From positions 1 to 55,686 of the forward strand of contig JARUKX010000021.1 in the NCBI GenBank assembly GCA_029688825.1: DNA of 55,686 nucleotides, read 5' to 3'. The notes below the pieces were generated by a model. It made no database searches, was not told where the DNA came from, and saw only the letters and a list, made by a program, of their open reading frames with translations. Below, piece after piece: positions 1 through 9,046 of the stretch (positions within the stretch are counted from its first letter, which is position 1; every line of letters starts with the position of its first letter). Both the position numbers and the translations under genes were made by a program. The stretch comes from Haloarculaceae archaeon H-GB1-1. Its GTDB lineage: Archaea > Halobacteriota > Halobacteria > Halobacteriales > Haloarculaceae.

Positions 1-345
1 GTTCGGGCCTTGCATCGCCCAAACTGGGATCCCGAACGTTATCGAATCTGATACCGAGAGCCAATATACGCCGCCCCTATCTCCAGGCGAAAGAGGGCCT
101 CCCTCTACCGGTTTCACTTTCACTCCGGTAACACGGGGTTTTTGTAAGTGGATATCTTATGCATGGTTAGGGGGCCCCTGGAGACCCACGTCACACGCTC
201 CATGGTTCCCCTCAGTTCCCTTTCGACACAACATCCACGAGCAGTGCGACTCGGGAAAAGTAATCATTCAGTAGACACTTCTTCGGTTGGACGCCGTAGC
301 TGACCAACGCCGAAGGGTTATCGACGGCGGCACCGAAGCGAGACC
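1..345. other. Intergenic region with inverted repeat upstream of the thioesterase gene
   Basis: No ORF with convincing haloarchaeal codon use is visible on either strand, and the base composition is lower in G+C than the flanking coding DNA. Two structures can be seen. A 7-bp inverted repeat GTTCGGG/CCCGAAC lies at 1-7 and 32-38. A 10-bp stem with a two-base bulge (CTTCGGTTGG at 281-290 with CCAACGCCGAAG at 304-315) ends 30 bp before the thioesterase start. The second could be an operator or a leader hairpin. The gene to the left lies outside the window. Confidence 0.5.
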
Positions 346-780
346 ATGCCGACCGTCATGGACACCTACATCGAGAACCGCCAGCGGGTGCAACCGAACC
401 ACGCCAACAACTACGGGTCCGCCCACGGGGGCAACGTCATGAAGTGGATGGACGAAATCGGCGCGCTGTCGGCGATGCGGTTCGCTGGGAACCCGTGCGT
501 CACGGCCGCCGTCGACCAGATGGACTTCCGCCGGCCGATCCCCGTCGGCGACACGGCACTCATCGAATCGTACGTCTTCGACGCCGGGCAGACCAGCGTG
601 AAGGTCCGACTCCGCGCCGCGCGGGAGGACCCGCGGACGGGCGAGGCCGAGATGACGACCGAATCGTACTTCGTCTTCGTCGCGCTCGACGATGGCAGCC
701 CGACGGCGGTCCCCGAGCTGACCGTCGAGACCGACCGCGGAGCCGAACTTCGACGAATCGCACTCGACGACGACGCGTAG
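346..780 (+). CDS. Acyl-CoA thioesterase, hotdog fold
   Basis: This 144-residue protein belongs to the BACH/YciA-type hotdog acyl-CoA thioesterases, which hydrolyse acyl-CoA to free acid and CoA in the cytoplasm. The family signature near residues 18-37 is clear: Asn-His-Ala-Asn, then His-Gly-Gly-Asn-Val-Met-Lys-Trp-Met-Asp-Glu, which carries the active-site region at the start of the central helix. The length suits a single hotdog domain. I chose the ATG at 346 because the N-terminus MPTVMDTYIENR matches the usual haloarchaeal form; a second ATG lies four codons downstream. The gene stands alone and converges with the giant surface-protein gene. Substrate chain length cannot be read from the sequence. 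Confidence 0.85.
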   Translation: MPTVMDTYIENRQRVQPNHANNYGSAHGGNVMKWMDEIGALSAMRFAGNPCVTAAVDQMDFRRPIPVGDTALIESYVFDAGQTSVKVRLRAAREDPRTGEAEMTTESYFVFVALDDGSPTAVPELTVETDRGAELRRIALDDDA

Positions 781-891
781 GACGTTCCGCCTCGGTCAGT
801 GAGCAGGGGTTGGTAGACGGAGACTACTGTTCCAACGAGACGGGGCTCGTCCGTGTCCTGCTTCCGGGGGTCGCCGAAACGAGTGCCCCAC

Positions 892-3800
892 TCAGGGGGT
901 CAGTGGTGTCGTTGGCGTAGCGGTGGGCGTGGCAGTCGGTGTGTCGGTGGGCGTAGCGGTGGGCGTGGCAGTCGGTGTGTCGGTGGGCGTAGCGGTGGGC
1001 GTAGCAGTCGGCGTAGCGGTCGGTGTGGCAGTTTGTGTAGCGGTCGGTGTGGCAGCCGGCGTAGCGGTGGGCGTCGAGGTTGCCGTTGGCGTCTCGGTCG
1101 GGGTCGGCGTCGCGGCAGGCGTTTCAGTGGGCGTCGGCGTGGCGGCCGGCGTCTCGGTCGGGGTCGGCGTCGCCGGGGCCTCGACGACGACGGTCAGCAC
1201 CGACTCACCGTTTATCGGTACCGGGTCGCCCGCTGCGGTCTCGGCGGTCAGCGTGTATTCGCCGGGGTCGAGTGGCACGAACCGCACCGTCGTGCCAGGT
1301 GGGACGGACGCGCTGGCCAGCGCGCCGCTCTCGTTCTGGATGGTCACCGTTACGGTCGCATTGTTCGCGGCGGGGTTCTCGACGGTGACGTTCCGCTCGC
1401 CGGCCGTGGCGTTCAGGCTCTGCAGTTCGGCGGCAGACTGTGCGGCCGGTCCGTAGACGCGCGTCGCACCGTCGGCGGGCGGCTGAAGGTCCGCGACGAC
1501 GACGTTCCGGTCGGTGTCGACGCTGCTCTCGGCGAGTTCGGTCCACTCGCCGGCCGCCGGATCGAACTCCCACATCCGCAGTGCGCTCTCGTTCAGGTCT
1601 GCGGGCAGTGCGGCGTCGTCGTACGGGATCTGGAGTCGCAGCTCCGCGGCGTCGCTCACGCCGCGGACGCCGACGAACGGCGCGCTCCCGTCCGTCGTCA
1701 CGGCGGTGACGTTCTCCGGAAGTGCGGGCAGTGCGTCCGTGCCGGGCACCTGTCCGGTCGTGTCGCGCGACCCGGTGACGACGACCTCGCGACCCTCCCA
1801 ACTGAGGTCGGTGACGGGACCGACGTCCATCCCCTCGACGACGTGGGACGAGCCGATGTCGACGCGGGGAATATTGGGTGACCGGTCGACGGCCGTGGCG
1901 TTGACGGCGACTCCGACGTCGTTCACGACGGCGTCGGTGATCTGCGTCTCGTTCCCGTTCCTGAGATGGAACGCCGTCTGAGCGTCCTGGACGACGCTGT
2001 TCTGGAAGATGTTTTCGGACGAGTCCTGCACGTCGAAGGCGATTGGGGCCGTCTGGATTCGATTGTCGCTGAAGATATTAGATCCGCTGAGCGCGCCAAG
2101 TCGGATGGCGGCGTCGCCGCTCCGCAGGATCTGGTTGTTCCGGACCTCGGTGCTCTGGGTGTCGACGAGCAGGATTCCCTGCTCGGTGTCGGTGATCCGG
2201 TTCTCCGTGACCTGATTACCGCCCGTGACGGCCAGCGTGATGCCGGTCGTGCTGTCAGAGATGTCGTTTTGGGTCACGGTCGCACCACTGCCTCCAGCGA
2301 CGTCGATGGCGGTTCCATTGCCGACGGCGAGACGATTGTTTCGGATCGTCACTGCCCCCTGGGGGCCGACGTCGATTCCAGTCGTTCTGGATTCGGAGAC
2401 GTCCTGCAGCGTGTTGTTCTCGACGAGGACGTCTTCTGCTTCGGTGACGTCAATGCCGACGGACGCGCTCTCGACCGAGACGTTCTGGACTGCACCGTCG
2501 GTCACTCTCGCTATTCCGAGTCCGGTCTGGAGGTTTCGAACGGTCAGGTTCTGGACCGTCACGTTCGAAAGCCGGTCGGTCGCGTTCTGTGTCGTCACGC
2601 CGACGCCACTCCCCGCGCCCTGGATGGTGTTCCCCTGGCCGTCGATGACGACGTCGTTCGACCGGACGTCGATACACGCGCCACCGTCGGCCTGGAGGTC
2701 GCTACCCACGACGTACCGTCCGGGGTCGTCGATGACGGTACACGACGCGAGTTCGTTCGTCGGTGCGGGCGTGGGCGCCGCGGGTTCAGGCGTGGGCGTT
2801 GCAGGCTCGGGCGTGGGCGTGGCGGGCTCCGGAGTCGGAGTGGCTGGCTCGGGCGTGGGCGTGGCGGGCTCCGGAGTCGGAGTGGCGGGTTCAGGCGTGG
2901 GCGTTGCAGGCTCGGGCGTAGGCGTGGCGGGTTCAGGCGTGGGCGTTGCAGGCTCGGGCGTCGGAGTGGCGGGCTCCGGAGTCGGAGTGGCCGTCGGCTG
3001 CTCCGGCACGACGGCAGTGAAGGCGGCCTGCTCCTCGACGGGAACCGTGGTGTCGTTGCGTTCCGCGGTGACCTCGTACTCGCCGGGGGACAGCGGCCCG
3101 ATGGTGACGTTCCCGAACGCTTCGACTCGCTGGTCGAACACCGTGGCGGTGTCGTTCGACACGGTGACGTTCACGGGAACGTCGTTGGGATTCTCGACGG
3201 CGATGGTCCCCGCACTGACCGTCGCGTTGAGGTCCTGGAGCGCCGGCGAGACGGCACAGGATTCGACGGTGACGGTGGCTTCGGACTCGCCGTTGACCTG
3301 GACGGGTCGGCCGTCGGGCGACACCGCCCGGAGGGTGTAGTTGCCGGGCAGGACGCCCTCGAACGTCCTGTTCTCACCGGCATCGAGTCGCACGACGCTG
3401 GTCTCGCCGTCTTCGTGGACGGCGAACAGCGTGACGCCGAAGTCGTTGGGGTTCTCGACGGTGAGGTTCTCGCAGGTCTCGGACGTGACCGTGACGCTCT
3501 GGCGGTCGGGCGACGGACAGGTCGGCACGGTGACGACCCGCGTGAGCAGGCCATCGACACGGACCGGGGTCCCATCGTCCGTCTCGGCTTCGATGGCGTA
3601 GCTGCCGGCCTCGACGTCGACCGTCCTCGTCTCACCGGCGGCGACCGGAACGCTGAGCGTCGTTCCGTCGGTCGCCAGTAGTTCGACGGTCACGGCCCGG
3701 TCGTTCGGGTTCTCGATGGTCACGTTCTCGCAGTCGACGGTGACGTTCAGATCGTCGAGCGGGTCGGGAATCGCCGGTGCGACGTCGTCCTCGACGTCCC

Positions 3801-5253
3801 GCTGGGCGTTGTCGGCGATCTGGTCGCGGTCGGTGACCTGATCCTGGGCGGCCTCGCTCGCCGTGTTCGACGCCGCGTTGCGCGTCGCTTGCTGGAGCTG
3901 GTCGACGGAGGCCTGCTGGCTCTGGCTCTGGCTCACGCCGCCGCGACACGCGCCGCGGGCGGCGCTCTGGATCTGGACGACGTTCGCGGTCTGGGACTGG
4001 CTGAGCGCCCCCTCCGCGGCGGCGTCACAGATGACCTGTATCTGGACGATATTGACGATCTGTATCTGGACGATACCACCCTCGGCGGCACCGGCTGCTG
4101 CGGCCTGGACCTGCCGGACGGTGGCCTGTTGATTCTGCGCGGCACCGCGCGCTGCGCCGGCCGCGCCGCCCTCCGCAGCGGACTGTATCTGAACGATGTT
4201 GACCGTCTGTATCTGCGTGAGCGAGCCTGCCGAGCCGCCGCTCGCGGCGGCCTGGATCTGCGTGACGGACGCGACCTGTGACTGCGAGATGGCTCCTTTC
4301 GCCGCCCCCTCGGAGGCGGCCTGGATCTGTTTGACGTTCGCGGTCTGTGACTGCGAAATCGACCCGCGAGACGCGCCTCGACTCGCAGACTGGACCTGTT
4401 CGACCGTCGCCTCCTGGGTCTGGGTCAACGCTCCGCGAGCAGCACCCATCGACGCGGCTTGCACCTTCTTCGCGTCGAAGGTCTGCCGCTGGACGATGGT
4501 GGCGGTCTGATTCTGTTCGAGGACGCCGGCCGCGGCTCCGAGCGCTGCCGCCTGTCGCTGCTCCACGGTCGCGTTCTGTTCCTGCGAGAGCGCGCCGTAG
4601 GCACCGCCCTGGGCGGCGTCGTGAATCGCGGGGACGTCTTTCACGCCGTGTTTGCCGGCCGACTCGGCGGCTCCAGCGGCGGCTCCCGCGGCGACCTGCT
4701 GGACCTGCTCGACGTGGGCCTGCTGTTTCTGCGCGAGCGCGCCGTGGACCGCGCCGAAGGCAGCGGCCTGCAGTTGCGTGACGTTCGCCACCTGCGACTG
4801 GGTGAGCGCACCGTCAGCGCCGCCGGCGACGGCGACCTGTACCTGTTCGACGGTCGCGTTCTGACTCTGGAGCAACGCTGCGTGGGTCGCTCCGGCTGCT
4901 GCCGCCTGTATCTGGGTCACGTTCGTCGCCTGCGTCTGATTCGCGGCCTGTAGCGCCCCGGCCTCGGCGGCCGCAATCTGTGCCTGAGTGACGTCGACGC
5001 CCTGTGACTGGGCGAGGTCGACGCCCTTCTGGACGCCACGCCGTGCAGCGCCCCGTTTCTCGCCGGTCCCCGTCGCCACCTGCGGCGCGTCTGGCTGGTC
5101 GACGGCGTCACTCAGCGGCGTCACCGCCGTGACGTCGGGCGGTGTCTCGTCGGCCGTCGCACTCGTGGCACCCGCGACGGCCGCGGGAGAAACGGTCCCG
5201 ACCACGACGAGGACGACGAGGAGGAGCGTTCGGACGGACCCCCGCGGCGTCAT
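892..5253 (-). CDS. Giant secreted repeat protein with Gln/Ala repeats, Pro-rich stalks and NosD-like beta-helix
   Basis: This 1453-residue protein has a signal peptide (Arg, then a Leu/Val run, then Ala-rich cleavage region). The ATG at 5253 is preferred over the upstream GTG at 5268 because GGAGGG lies about 8 nt before it. In order: about 15 repeats of roughly 23 residues (about residues 80-460) of the form QSQxAxVxQxQ followed by an Ala/Gly-rich half; three related beta domains each carrying ENPND; about 11 copies of TPTPEPA; a right-handed beta-helix with NosD/CASH-like 'NN.I.......I.L' coils opening with a Cys-bracketed module; a fourth ENP domain; and a (TPTATPT)n tail. It has many NxT/S sequons. 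No C-terminal membrane helix or PGF-CTERM signal is present, so how it is held at the surface is unclear. I infer an extracellular adhesive or fibrillar role; no enzymatic function is evident. Confidence 0.85.
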   Translation of the reverse strand: MTPRGSVRTLLLVVLVVVGTVSPAAVAGATSATADETPPDVTAVTPLSDAVDQPDAPQVATGTGEKRGAARRGVQKGVDLAQSQGVDVTQAQIAAAEAGALQAANQTQATNVTQIQAAAAGATHAALLQSQNATVEQVQVAVAGGADGALTQSQVANVTQLQAAAFGAVHGALAQKQQAHVEQVQQVAAGAAAGAAESAGKHGVKDVPAIHDAAQGGAYGALSQEQNATVEQRQAAALGAAAGVLEQNQTATIVQRQTFDAKKVQAASMGAARGALTQTQEATVEQVQSASRGASRGSISQSQTANVKQIQAASEGAAKGAISQSQVASVTQIQAAASGGSAGSLTQIQTVNIVQIQSAAEGGAAGAARGAAQNQQATVRQVQAAAAGAAEGGIVQIQIVNIVQIQVICDAAAEGALSQSQTANVVQIQSAARGACRGGVSQSQSQQASVDQLQQATRNAASNTASEAAQDQVTDRDQIADNAQRDVEDDVAPAIPDPLDDLNVTVDCENVTIENPNDRAVTVELLATDGTTLSVPVAAGETRTVDVEAGSYAIEAETDDGTPVRVDGLLTRVVTVPTCPSPDRQSVTVTSETCENLTVENPNDFGVTLFAVHEDGETSVVRLDAGENRTFEGVLPGNYTLRAVSPDGRPVQVNGESEATVTVESCAVSPALQDLNATVSAGTIAVENPNDVPVNVTVSNDTATVFDQRVEAFGNVTIGPLSPGEYEVTAERNDTTVPVEEQAAFTAVVPEQPTATPTPEPATPTPEPATPTPEPATPTPEPATPTPEPATPTPEPATPTPEPATPTPEPATPTPEPATPTPEPAAPTPAPTNELASCTVIDDPGRYVVGSDLQADGGACIDVRSNDVVIDGQGNTIQGAGSGVGVTTQNATDRLSNVTVQNLTVRNLQTGLGIARVTDGAVQNVSVESASVGIDVTEAEDVLVENNTLQDVSESRTTGIDVGPQGAVTIRNNRLAVGNGTAIDVAGGSGATVTQNDISDSTTGITLAVTGGNQVTENRITDTEQGILLVDTQSTEVRNNQILRSGDAAIRLGALSGSNIFSDNRIQTAPIAFDVQDSSENIFQNSVVQDAQTAFHLRNGNETQITDAVVNDVGVAVNATAVDRSPNIPRVDIGSSHVVEGMDVGPVTDLSWEGREVVVTGSRDTTGQVPGTDALPALPENVTAVTTDGSAPFVGVRGVSDAAELRLQIPYDDAALPADLNESALRMWEFDPAAGEWTELAESSVDTDRNVVVADLQPPADGATRVYGPAAQSAAELQSLNATAGERNVTVENPAANNATVTVTIQNESGALASASVPPGTTVRFVPLDPGEYTLTAETAAGDPVPINGESVLTVVVEAPATPTPTETPAATPTPTETPAATPTPTETPTATSTPTATPAATPTATQTATPTATPTATPTATPTDTPTATPTATPTDTPTATPTATPTTPLTP
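911..1180. repeat. Tandem repeats encoding the Thr/Pro C-terminal tail
   Basis: Short GC-rich tandem repeats encode the C-terminal [13 protein letters not shown] tail of the giant protein on the minus strand. A 36-bp unit is repeated with exact period (starts at 915, 951 and 987). It then decays into 18- to 24-bp variants. Such repeats are prone to length change by slippage or recombination. Confidence 0.85.
2764..2995. repeat. 21-bp tandem repeats encoding TPTPEPA stalk
   Basis: About eleven copies of a 21-bp unit, each encoding Thr-Pro-Thr-Pro-Glu-Pro-Ala on the minus strand, form a rigid Pro-rich spacer between the ENPND beta domains and the beta-helix of the giant protein. The copies differ at synonymous positions in a patchwork (TCC-GGA versus TCG-GGC versus TCA-GGC), which suggests past unequal exchange within the array. 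Confidence 0.85.
3860..5020. repeat. Degenerate repeats encoding the Gln/Ala 23-residue array
   Basis: These are about 15 diverged units of roughly 69 bp encoding the QSQxAxVxQxQ-Ala/Gly repeats on the minus strand. Unit length is kept, except for one longer unit with an insertion that disrupts the pattern (residues around 200-225) and a few with an extra Gly-Ala-Ala block. The protein pattern is conserved better than the DNA, so selection acts on the repeat fold. Confidence 0.8.
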
Positions 5254-5793
5254 TGGATGTCCCTCCACGCGCTCGTCGGCGCTCGCTCTCCCGACTGGAT
5301 GCGTGTCTCGATACCATCTATCATAGGATGGTCCTGCCGGAGCGCCGGGATAAATACCAACAGACGTTCACTTGCGGTGGCGCAGGCGTGTACGATTCGT
5401 GACTACTCTATCGGGACGGTACTTCGGCGACCGTCAGCGTGGAGCAGGTGACGAGTAGTGGACGCCTCGGTCCTCGGCTGTCCACAGTTCCGAAGGTGCG
5501 CTAGAAAGCCCCTACTCGGTCAGGAGGCGAGCGTCGGGTGCAGACCGCACTCGAAGTATGCGGTTGCTGACCGGAGGGCAGTGTATTCCTCACGGGAGCG
5601 TAACAGCCGCTGAATGCAGCGCTGTGGTGCGGCGGCCACCGCCCGACGTCTCCGATGCCCGACCGTTTCGACCGTCCAGAACAGTTCGATTCCTACCGGG
5701 TCCTTACGCCGAGCGGACGACCCGAAGGTGCGAGACCGACCCGACACGTGTCCGGGTTCGCGTGCGGCCCCGCACCGCCGTCAGTGCGGCCGA
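5254..5793. other. Intergenic region upstream of the giant surface-protein gene
   Basis: This 540-bp stretch has no credible gene; the short ORFs in it are Arg/Pro-rich and look like out-of-frame GC-rich sequence. The part near 5330-5400 is AT-richer, and on the minus strand it contains TATTTATC near 5345-5352, a possible TATA element for the giant gene. The rest, up to the prs stop codon, shows nothing I can assign. Confidence 0.45.
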
Positions 5794-6648
5794 TTAAGGG
5801 AGTTTTTCCGCCACGACGGGAGCAACGCTCACGTCGCTGACGGAGCGCTCGATGGTGTCCGTGCCGTAGATGGCCTCGACGCCGGCCGCGGAGAGTTTCG
5901 TGACGGCGTTGCTGGCGAGCAGCGGGTGGACGCAGGAGACGTAGACGCGCGCCGCGCCGCGGTCGTTCAGCACGGCGACGGATTCGGACATCGTCGAGCC
6001 CGTCGCGATGATGTCGTCGGTGAGGACGACGTCGCGGCCGTCGCAGGTGGCATCGTTCGGTTCGATCTCGATCTCGCCGGTGTCGTAGTCGCGTTCCTTC
6101 ACGAAGTAGTCGGTCGCACCGCGGCCGTAGGCGTCGCGGACGGTCTCCGCGAGGTCGATGGCCCCCTCGTCGGGGGAGAGAAAGAGCGGGTCCTCGAGGT
6201 CGGCGGGAAGCGGGTCGGCGAGCACGCTGGCGGCGTCGATCGAGGTCGCGGGCACGTCGAAGTAGTCACAGACGCGATCCTCGTGTGGGTTGACCGTGAG
6301 CACCCGGTCGGTTCCAGTGGAGATCGCCCGCGCGACGGCGCGCGAGGAGACGGGTTCGCCGGGGCGAAACGCCCGGTCCTGTCGGGCGTAACCCATGTAC
6401 GGAAGGACGGTCGTCACGTCGTCGACGCCGGCCTCCCGAACGGCGTCTTGCAGCTGGAGGAGTTCGATGTGGGCGTCACTCGAAACGGTGGATGCGACGA
6501 CCACTGCGCGGTCGATATCGGCGTCCTCCACCCGGACCTGAAGTTCCCCGTCGGGGAAGCGCTCGTACTGGACGCGTCCGAGGGGTTCGCCCGTCGCCCG
6601 GGCAAGTGCCGCCGCGAACGCCTGCGTCGCGGACCCGCTGACTATCAT
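5794..6648 (-). CDS. prs: Ribose-phosphate pyrophosphokinase
   Basis: This 284-residue enzyme makes PRPP from ribose 5-phosphate and ATP, feeding purine, pyrimidine, His and Trp synthesis. Visible hallmarks are the N-terminal ERFPDGE segment, the Arg-Gln-Asp-Arg ATP-binding stretch (GYARQDRAFRPGEP), and the PRPP loop DDIIATGSTMSES in the C-terminal half. The length is typical of archaeal class enzymes, which are shorter than bacterial Prs. The gene lies 61 bp downstream of the geranylgeranyl-reductase-family gene on the same strand and may share its transcript. Purine genes that use its product (purS, purQ, purC) occur 29 kb away. Confidence 0.93.
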   Translation of the reverse strand: MIVSGSATQAFAAALARATGEPLGRVQYERFPDGELQVRVEDADIDRAVVVASTVSSDAHIELLQLQDAVREAGVDDVTTVLPYMGYARQDRAFRPGEPVSSRAVARAISTGTDRVLTVNPHEDRVCDYFDVPATSIDAASVLADPLPADLEDPLFLSPDEGAIDLAETVRDAYGRGATDYFVKERDYDTGEIEIEPNDATCDGRDVVLTDDIIATGSTMSESVAVLNDRGAARVYVSCVHPLLASNAVTKLSAAGVEAIYGTDTIERSVSDVSVAPVVAEKLP

Positions 6649-6709
6649 GTTCGGGGCGTGGGTACGCGTGGTAAACGGGCTTTCGATTGCGCACGGGTCG
6701 AATCCGTGG

Positions 6710-7942
6710 CTACTTCGAGAGCCAGTCGCGTGCGACGCGGCCGATGAGCGAGATGTCTCCGGCCCGGAAGAGCTGCATCACGGCACGGAGGTCGCCCTGA
6801 TTCGCTTTCGTGAGCGTGTCCGCGTCGGAACGGTTCAGGTCGGCCATCAGCTGGTCGTACCGTCGATTGGTGCCGTGATACAGCAGTTCGGTCATCAGCA
6901 GGCGCGTCCTGGCTTTCGGTGCGACCCGGCCGTGCCAGAGTTCGTCGTAGACGGCCATCGTCTCGGCGGAGGTGTCGGGTTCGCTGTAGGTGAAACAGTG
7001 GTCGACGGTACTCGCCGCGGCCCGTCCCGAGCGCATGCACTTGTCGATGCCCTCGCCCCAGAGCGGGTCGACCGTCGGGACGGTGTCGCCGATGGCCATG
7101 AAGTTGTCCGTGCTGAGGTTGTCGGGAAGCTGGATGTGCGCCGAGCCGCGGTGCTGTTTCCCCTCGATGCGCTCGGCGTTCTCGAAGCGCGGGTCGGAGT
7201 CGACCCAGTACTGGAGGTAGTCGTCGATGGCGAAGTCGTCGCGGGCGTGCTTGCGGTGGCTGCTGTTCTGGATGTAGCAGACGCCGACCTTCGCGGTGTC
7301 CGCGCCGGTGTGGAAGATCCACGAGTAGCCGCCGGGCGCGATGTCGTGGTCCAGCCGCAGCATCATCGCGTCCGTGAGGTCCGCATAGCCCGCGGGGTCG
7401 AGGTCGAGGTCGCGGAACTCGTACTCGATGCCGATGGCCTGTTTCTCCCGCTTGAGGTCGCAGACGTCCAACTTCTTCGCCAGCGGTGCACTTGGACCGG
7501 TCGCGTCGATGACCACGTCGCCGTAGACCTCCTCGTCGCCGTTGTACCGGACGCCGACGATGGTCCCGTCGTCCATGATGGGCGCGGTGACGCGGGCGTC
7601 GAAGCGGAACTCCGCGCCGTCGGCTCGGCTCTCGTCGACGAGCCAGTTCTTGAAGTCGGCGAACTCCAGGACGGCCCCGGACTGACTGCGGACGTAGTGG
7701 TCGTTCGGCGACTCGAGAACGACGTCGTCCGTGTAGTTCATGACGACCTCGTCCGGAATGGCGAACTCGGTCATCGTGGAGGGGAAGGTGCCGGCGGTCG
7801 ATTTGTTGCTCCGGCTGGGGAACTCCGCCTCGCCCTCGGTTTCGAGGACGACCACGTCGTAGCCCCGTGTGGCCAGGTCGCGGGCACACTGGCCGCCTGC
7901 CGGCCCGGCACCGGCGATCACCACGTCGTAGGTCTCGCTCAT
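6710..7942 (-). CDS. Geranylgeranyl reductase family FAD-dependent oxidoreductase
   Basis: This 410-residue flavoprotein begins with an FAD-binding Rossmann motif (GAGPAGG near residues 11-17). It then has the GGR-family layout, including the conserved 'DATGPSAP' second FAD segment and the late 'GDTVPTVDPLWGEGIDKCMRSG' stretch. In archaea this family saturates geranylgeranyl chains of membrane ether lipids or of isoprenoid quinones. Several paralogues usually coexist, so the exact substrate is uncertain. A strong TATA box lies 31-40 bp upstream of the ATG. The prs gene follows on the same strand. Confidence 0.85.
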   Translation of the reverse strand: MSETYDVVIAGAGPAGGQCARDLATRGYDVVVLETEGEAEFPSRSNKSTAGTFPSTMTEFAIPDEVVMNYTDDVVLESPNDHYVRSQSGAVLEFADFKNWLVDESRADGAEFRFDARVTAPIMDDGTIVGVRYNGDEEVYGDVVIDATGPSAPLAKKLDVCDLKREKQAIGIEYEFRDLDLDPAGYADLTDAMMLRLDHDIAPGGYSWIFHTGADTAKVGVCYIQNSSHRKHARDDFAIDDYLQYWVDSDPRFENAERIEGKQHRGSAHIQLPDNLSTDNFMAIGDTVPTVDPLWGEGIDKCMRSGRAAASTVDHCFTYSEPDTSAETMAVYDELWHGRVAPKARTRLLMTELLYHGTNRRYDQLMADLNRSDADTLTKANQGDLRAVMQLFRAGDISLIGRVARDWLSK

Positions 7943-7972
7943 GTTTGATTGAAAGATGCTTGTATCGAGAGA

Positions 7973-7982
7973 CTATATAAAA
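7973..7982 (-). promoter_or_regulatory. TATA box for the geranylgeranyl reductase family gene
   Basis: On the minus strand TTTTATATAG lies about 31-40 bp before the start codon at 7942. This is the usual archaeal TATA sequence and distance, and it predicts a leader of only about 10 nt. Confidence 0.75.
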
Positions 7983-8047
7983 CATGTTCGTCGGCCCCGA
8001 CGGCGGCCCACCCCTCTGGGTGGGACGACAGATTCGATCACGACCGG

Positions 8048-8884
8048 TCAGCGGACGGCCAGGCCGACGACGCCGGTCAGCCCGAGCGACCGCGACCGCC
8101 ACCCGCCGCCGCCGTCCGGCGTCGTCTCGGGGTCGGCGTCGACGAGGAAGGTGCCGTTCTCGGTCACGACGTAGGGACACTCACCGTACGCGACGCCAGC
8201 GACCGGTTCGGCCACCGACAGGTCCCGCGCCTGCCAGTCCTGTCCGCCGTCGAAGGAGGCGTGGGCGTCGCCGACGAGTTCGTAGAGCGCGTCGCTCGTC
8301 GCCGCGTGTGCCTGGTCGTCGCCCGCAGCGACAACCTCGAACGCGCCGTCGTGGGCGTCCATCCAGCCGTTCCCGAGGTAGTACAGGCCGTGGCCGGTGG
8401 CCGCGAGCGGCAGTCCCGCGGTCGCCACGTCGCGTACGTCGTCCAGTCCAGCGTTCGTCAGGTCGTCGCCGAGGACGCGGTAGACGCCGTCGGCAGCAGC
8501 GACGAGGTTCCCGTCGATGGCGCGCACGTCGGGGACGGTTCCGAGTGTCGTCCATGCGTCGTCGACGAGTCGCGCGACCTCGCCGTCCGGGCCGGCGGCG
8601 AGTACCCCGTCACCGACTCCCACGGCGACTGCCGGACCGAACCCGGTCGGTTCGAGGTCGGCCGCGTCTCCCACGAGCACGTCCTCGTCGGTCGCGACCG
8701 CGAGACGGCCGTTTCCGCCGGCGATGGCCCGCGGCGAACACCGATGTTCGAGGTGGAAGCGACCGATCTGGTCGCCCGAAACCTCGACCGTCGCGACCCC
8801 GAGTTCGGCCGCGACGGCGACGACCGACACCTCGCGTTTGGTCCCGTACCGGCGTTTCTCGTCGAGCGTGATGTCGTCACCCAT
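8048..8884 (-). CDS. HVO_0234-type beta-propeller protein
   Basis: This 278-residue protein is soluble and acidic, with no signal peptide. It is built of repeated blade-like segments (for example 'GNGRLAVATDEDVLVGD', 'GVGDGVLAAGPDGEVARL', 'DGNLVAAADGVYRVLGD') that each end in hydrophobic strand pairs with Gly-Asp turns. I recognise it as the conserved haloarchaeal beta-propeller family known from HVO_0234. Its molecular role is unknown. It is divergent from the DUF4349 lipoprotein gene across a 162-bp region rich in palindromes. Confidence 0.75.
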   Translation of the reverse strand: MGDDITLDEKRRYGTKREVSVVAVAAELGVATVEVSGDQIGRFHLEHRCSPRAIAGGNGRLAVATDEDVLVGDAADLEPTGFGPAVAVGVGDGVLAAGPDGEVARLVDDAWTTLGTVPDVRAIDGNLVAAADGVYRVLGDDLTNAGLDDVRDVATAGLPLAATGHGLYYLGNGWMDAHDGAFEVVAAGDDQAHAATSDALYELVGDAHASFDGGQDWQARDLSVAEPVAGVAYGECPYVVTENGTFLVDADPETTPDGGGGWRSRSLGLTGVVGLAVR

Positions 8885-8932
8885 ACCGGCCCTCCGAGCG
8901 CTGCCGTCGAAAGGCTACCGACCTCCGCGTCC

Positions 8933-8957
8933 GCCTATAGGCCCACAGAATCGTGGG
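8933..8957. promoter_or_regulatory. Two adjacent palindromes in a divergent promoter region
   Basis: The perfect 10-bp palindrome GCCTATAGGC (8933-8942) abuts a 5-bp inverted repeat CCCAC-N6-GTGGG (8942-8957). They lie between the divergent beta-propeller and DUF4349 genes, about 50 bp upstream of the former. This is the position expected of an operator; TATAGG may also serve as part of the leftward promoter. Confidence 0.4.
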
Positions 8958-9046
8958 TTGATGGCGGGTCGGGCCGCCGGTCAAACGGCCGCTTGAGCCA
9001 TGACCACACTTATGTCCGTTCTGCGAGAGGTGCAATCCAGTCACAC

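Noticed and set aside
780-892. Frameshifted C-terminal anchor for the giant protein
   Set aside because: All three frames were read. None encodes a PGF motif or a hydrophobic helix.
911-2995. CRISPR array suggested by regular repeats
   Set aside because: The repeats have no unique spacers, are in frame, and encode Pro/Thr-rich protein.
1966-3681. 571-codon open frame on the plus strand opposite the giant protein
   Set aside because: It is antisense to a well-supported gene. Its product is rich in Arg, Gly and Asp runs that mirror the Thr/Pro/Val codons of the real frame.
5655-5840. 61-codon plus-strand ORF between the giant gene and prs
   Set aside because: It is Arg/Pro-rich, ends inside prs on the other strand, and has no visible promoter.
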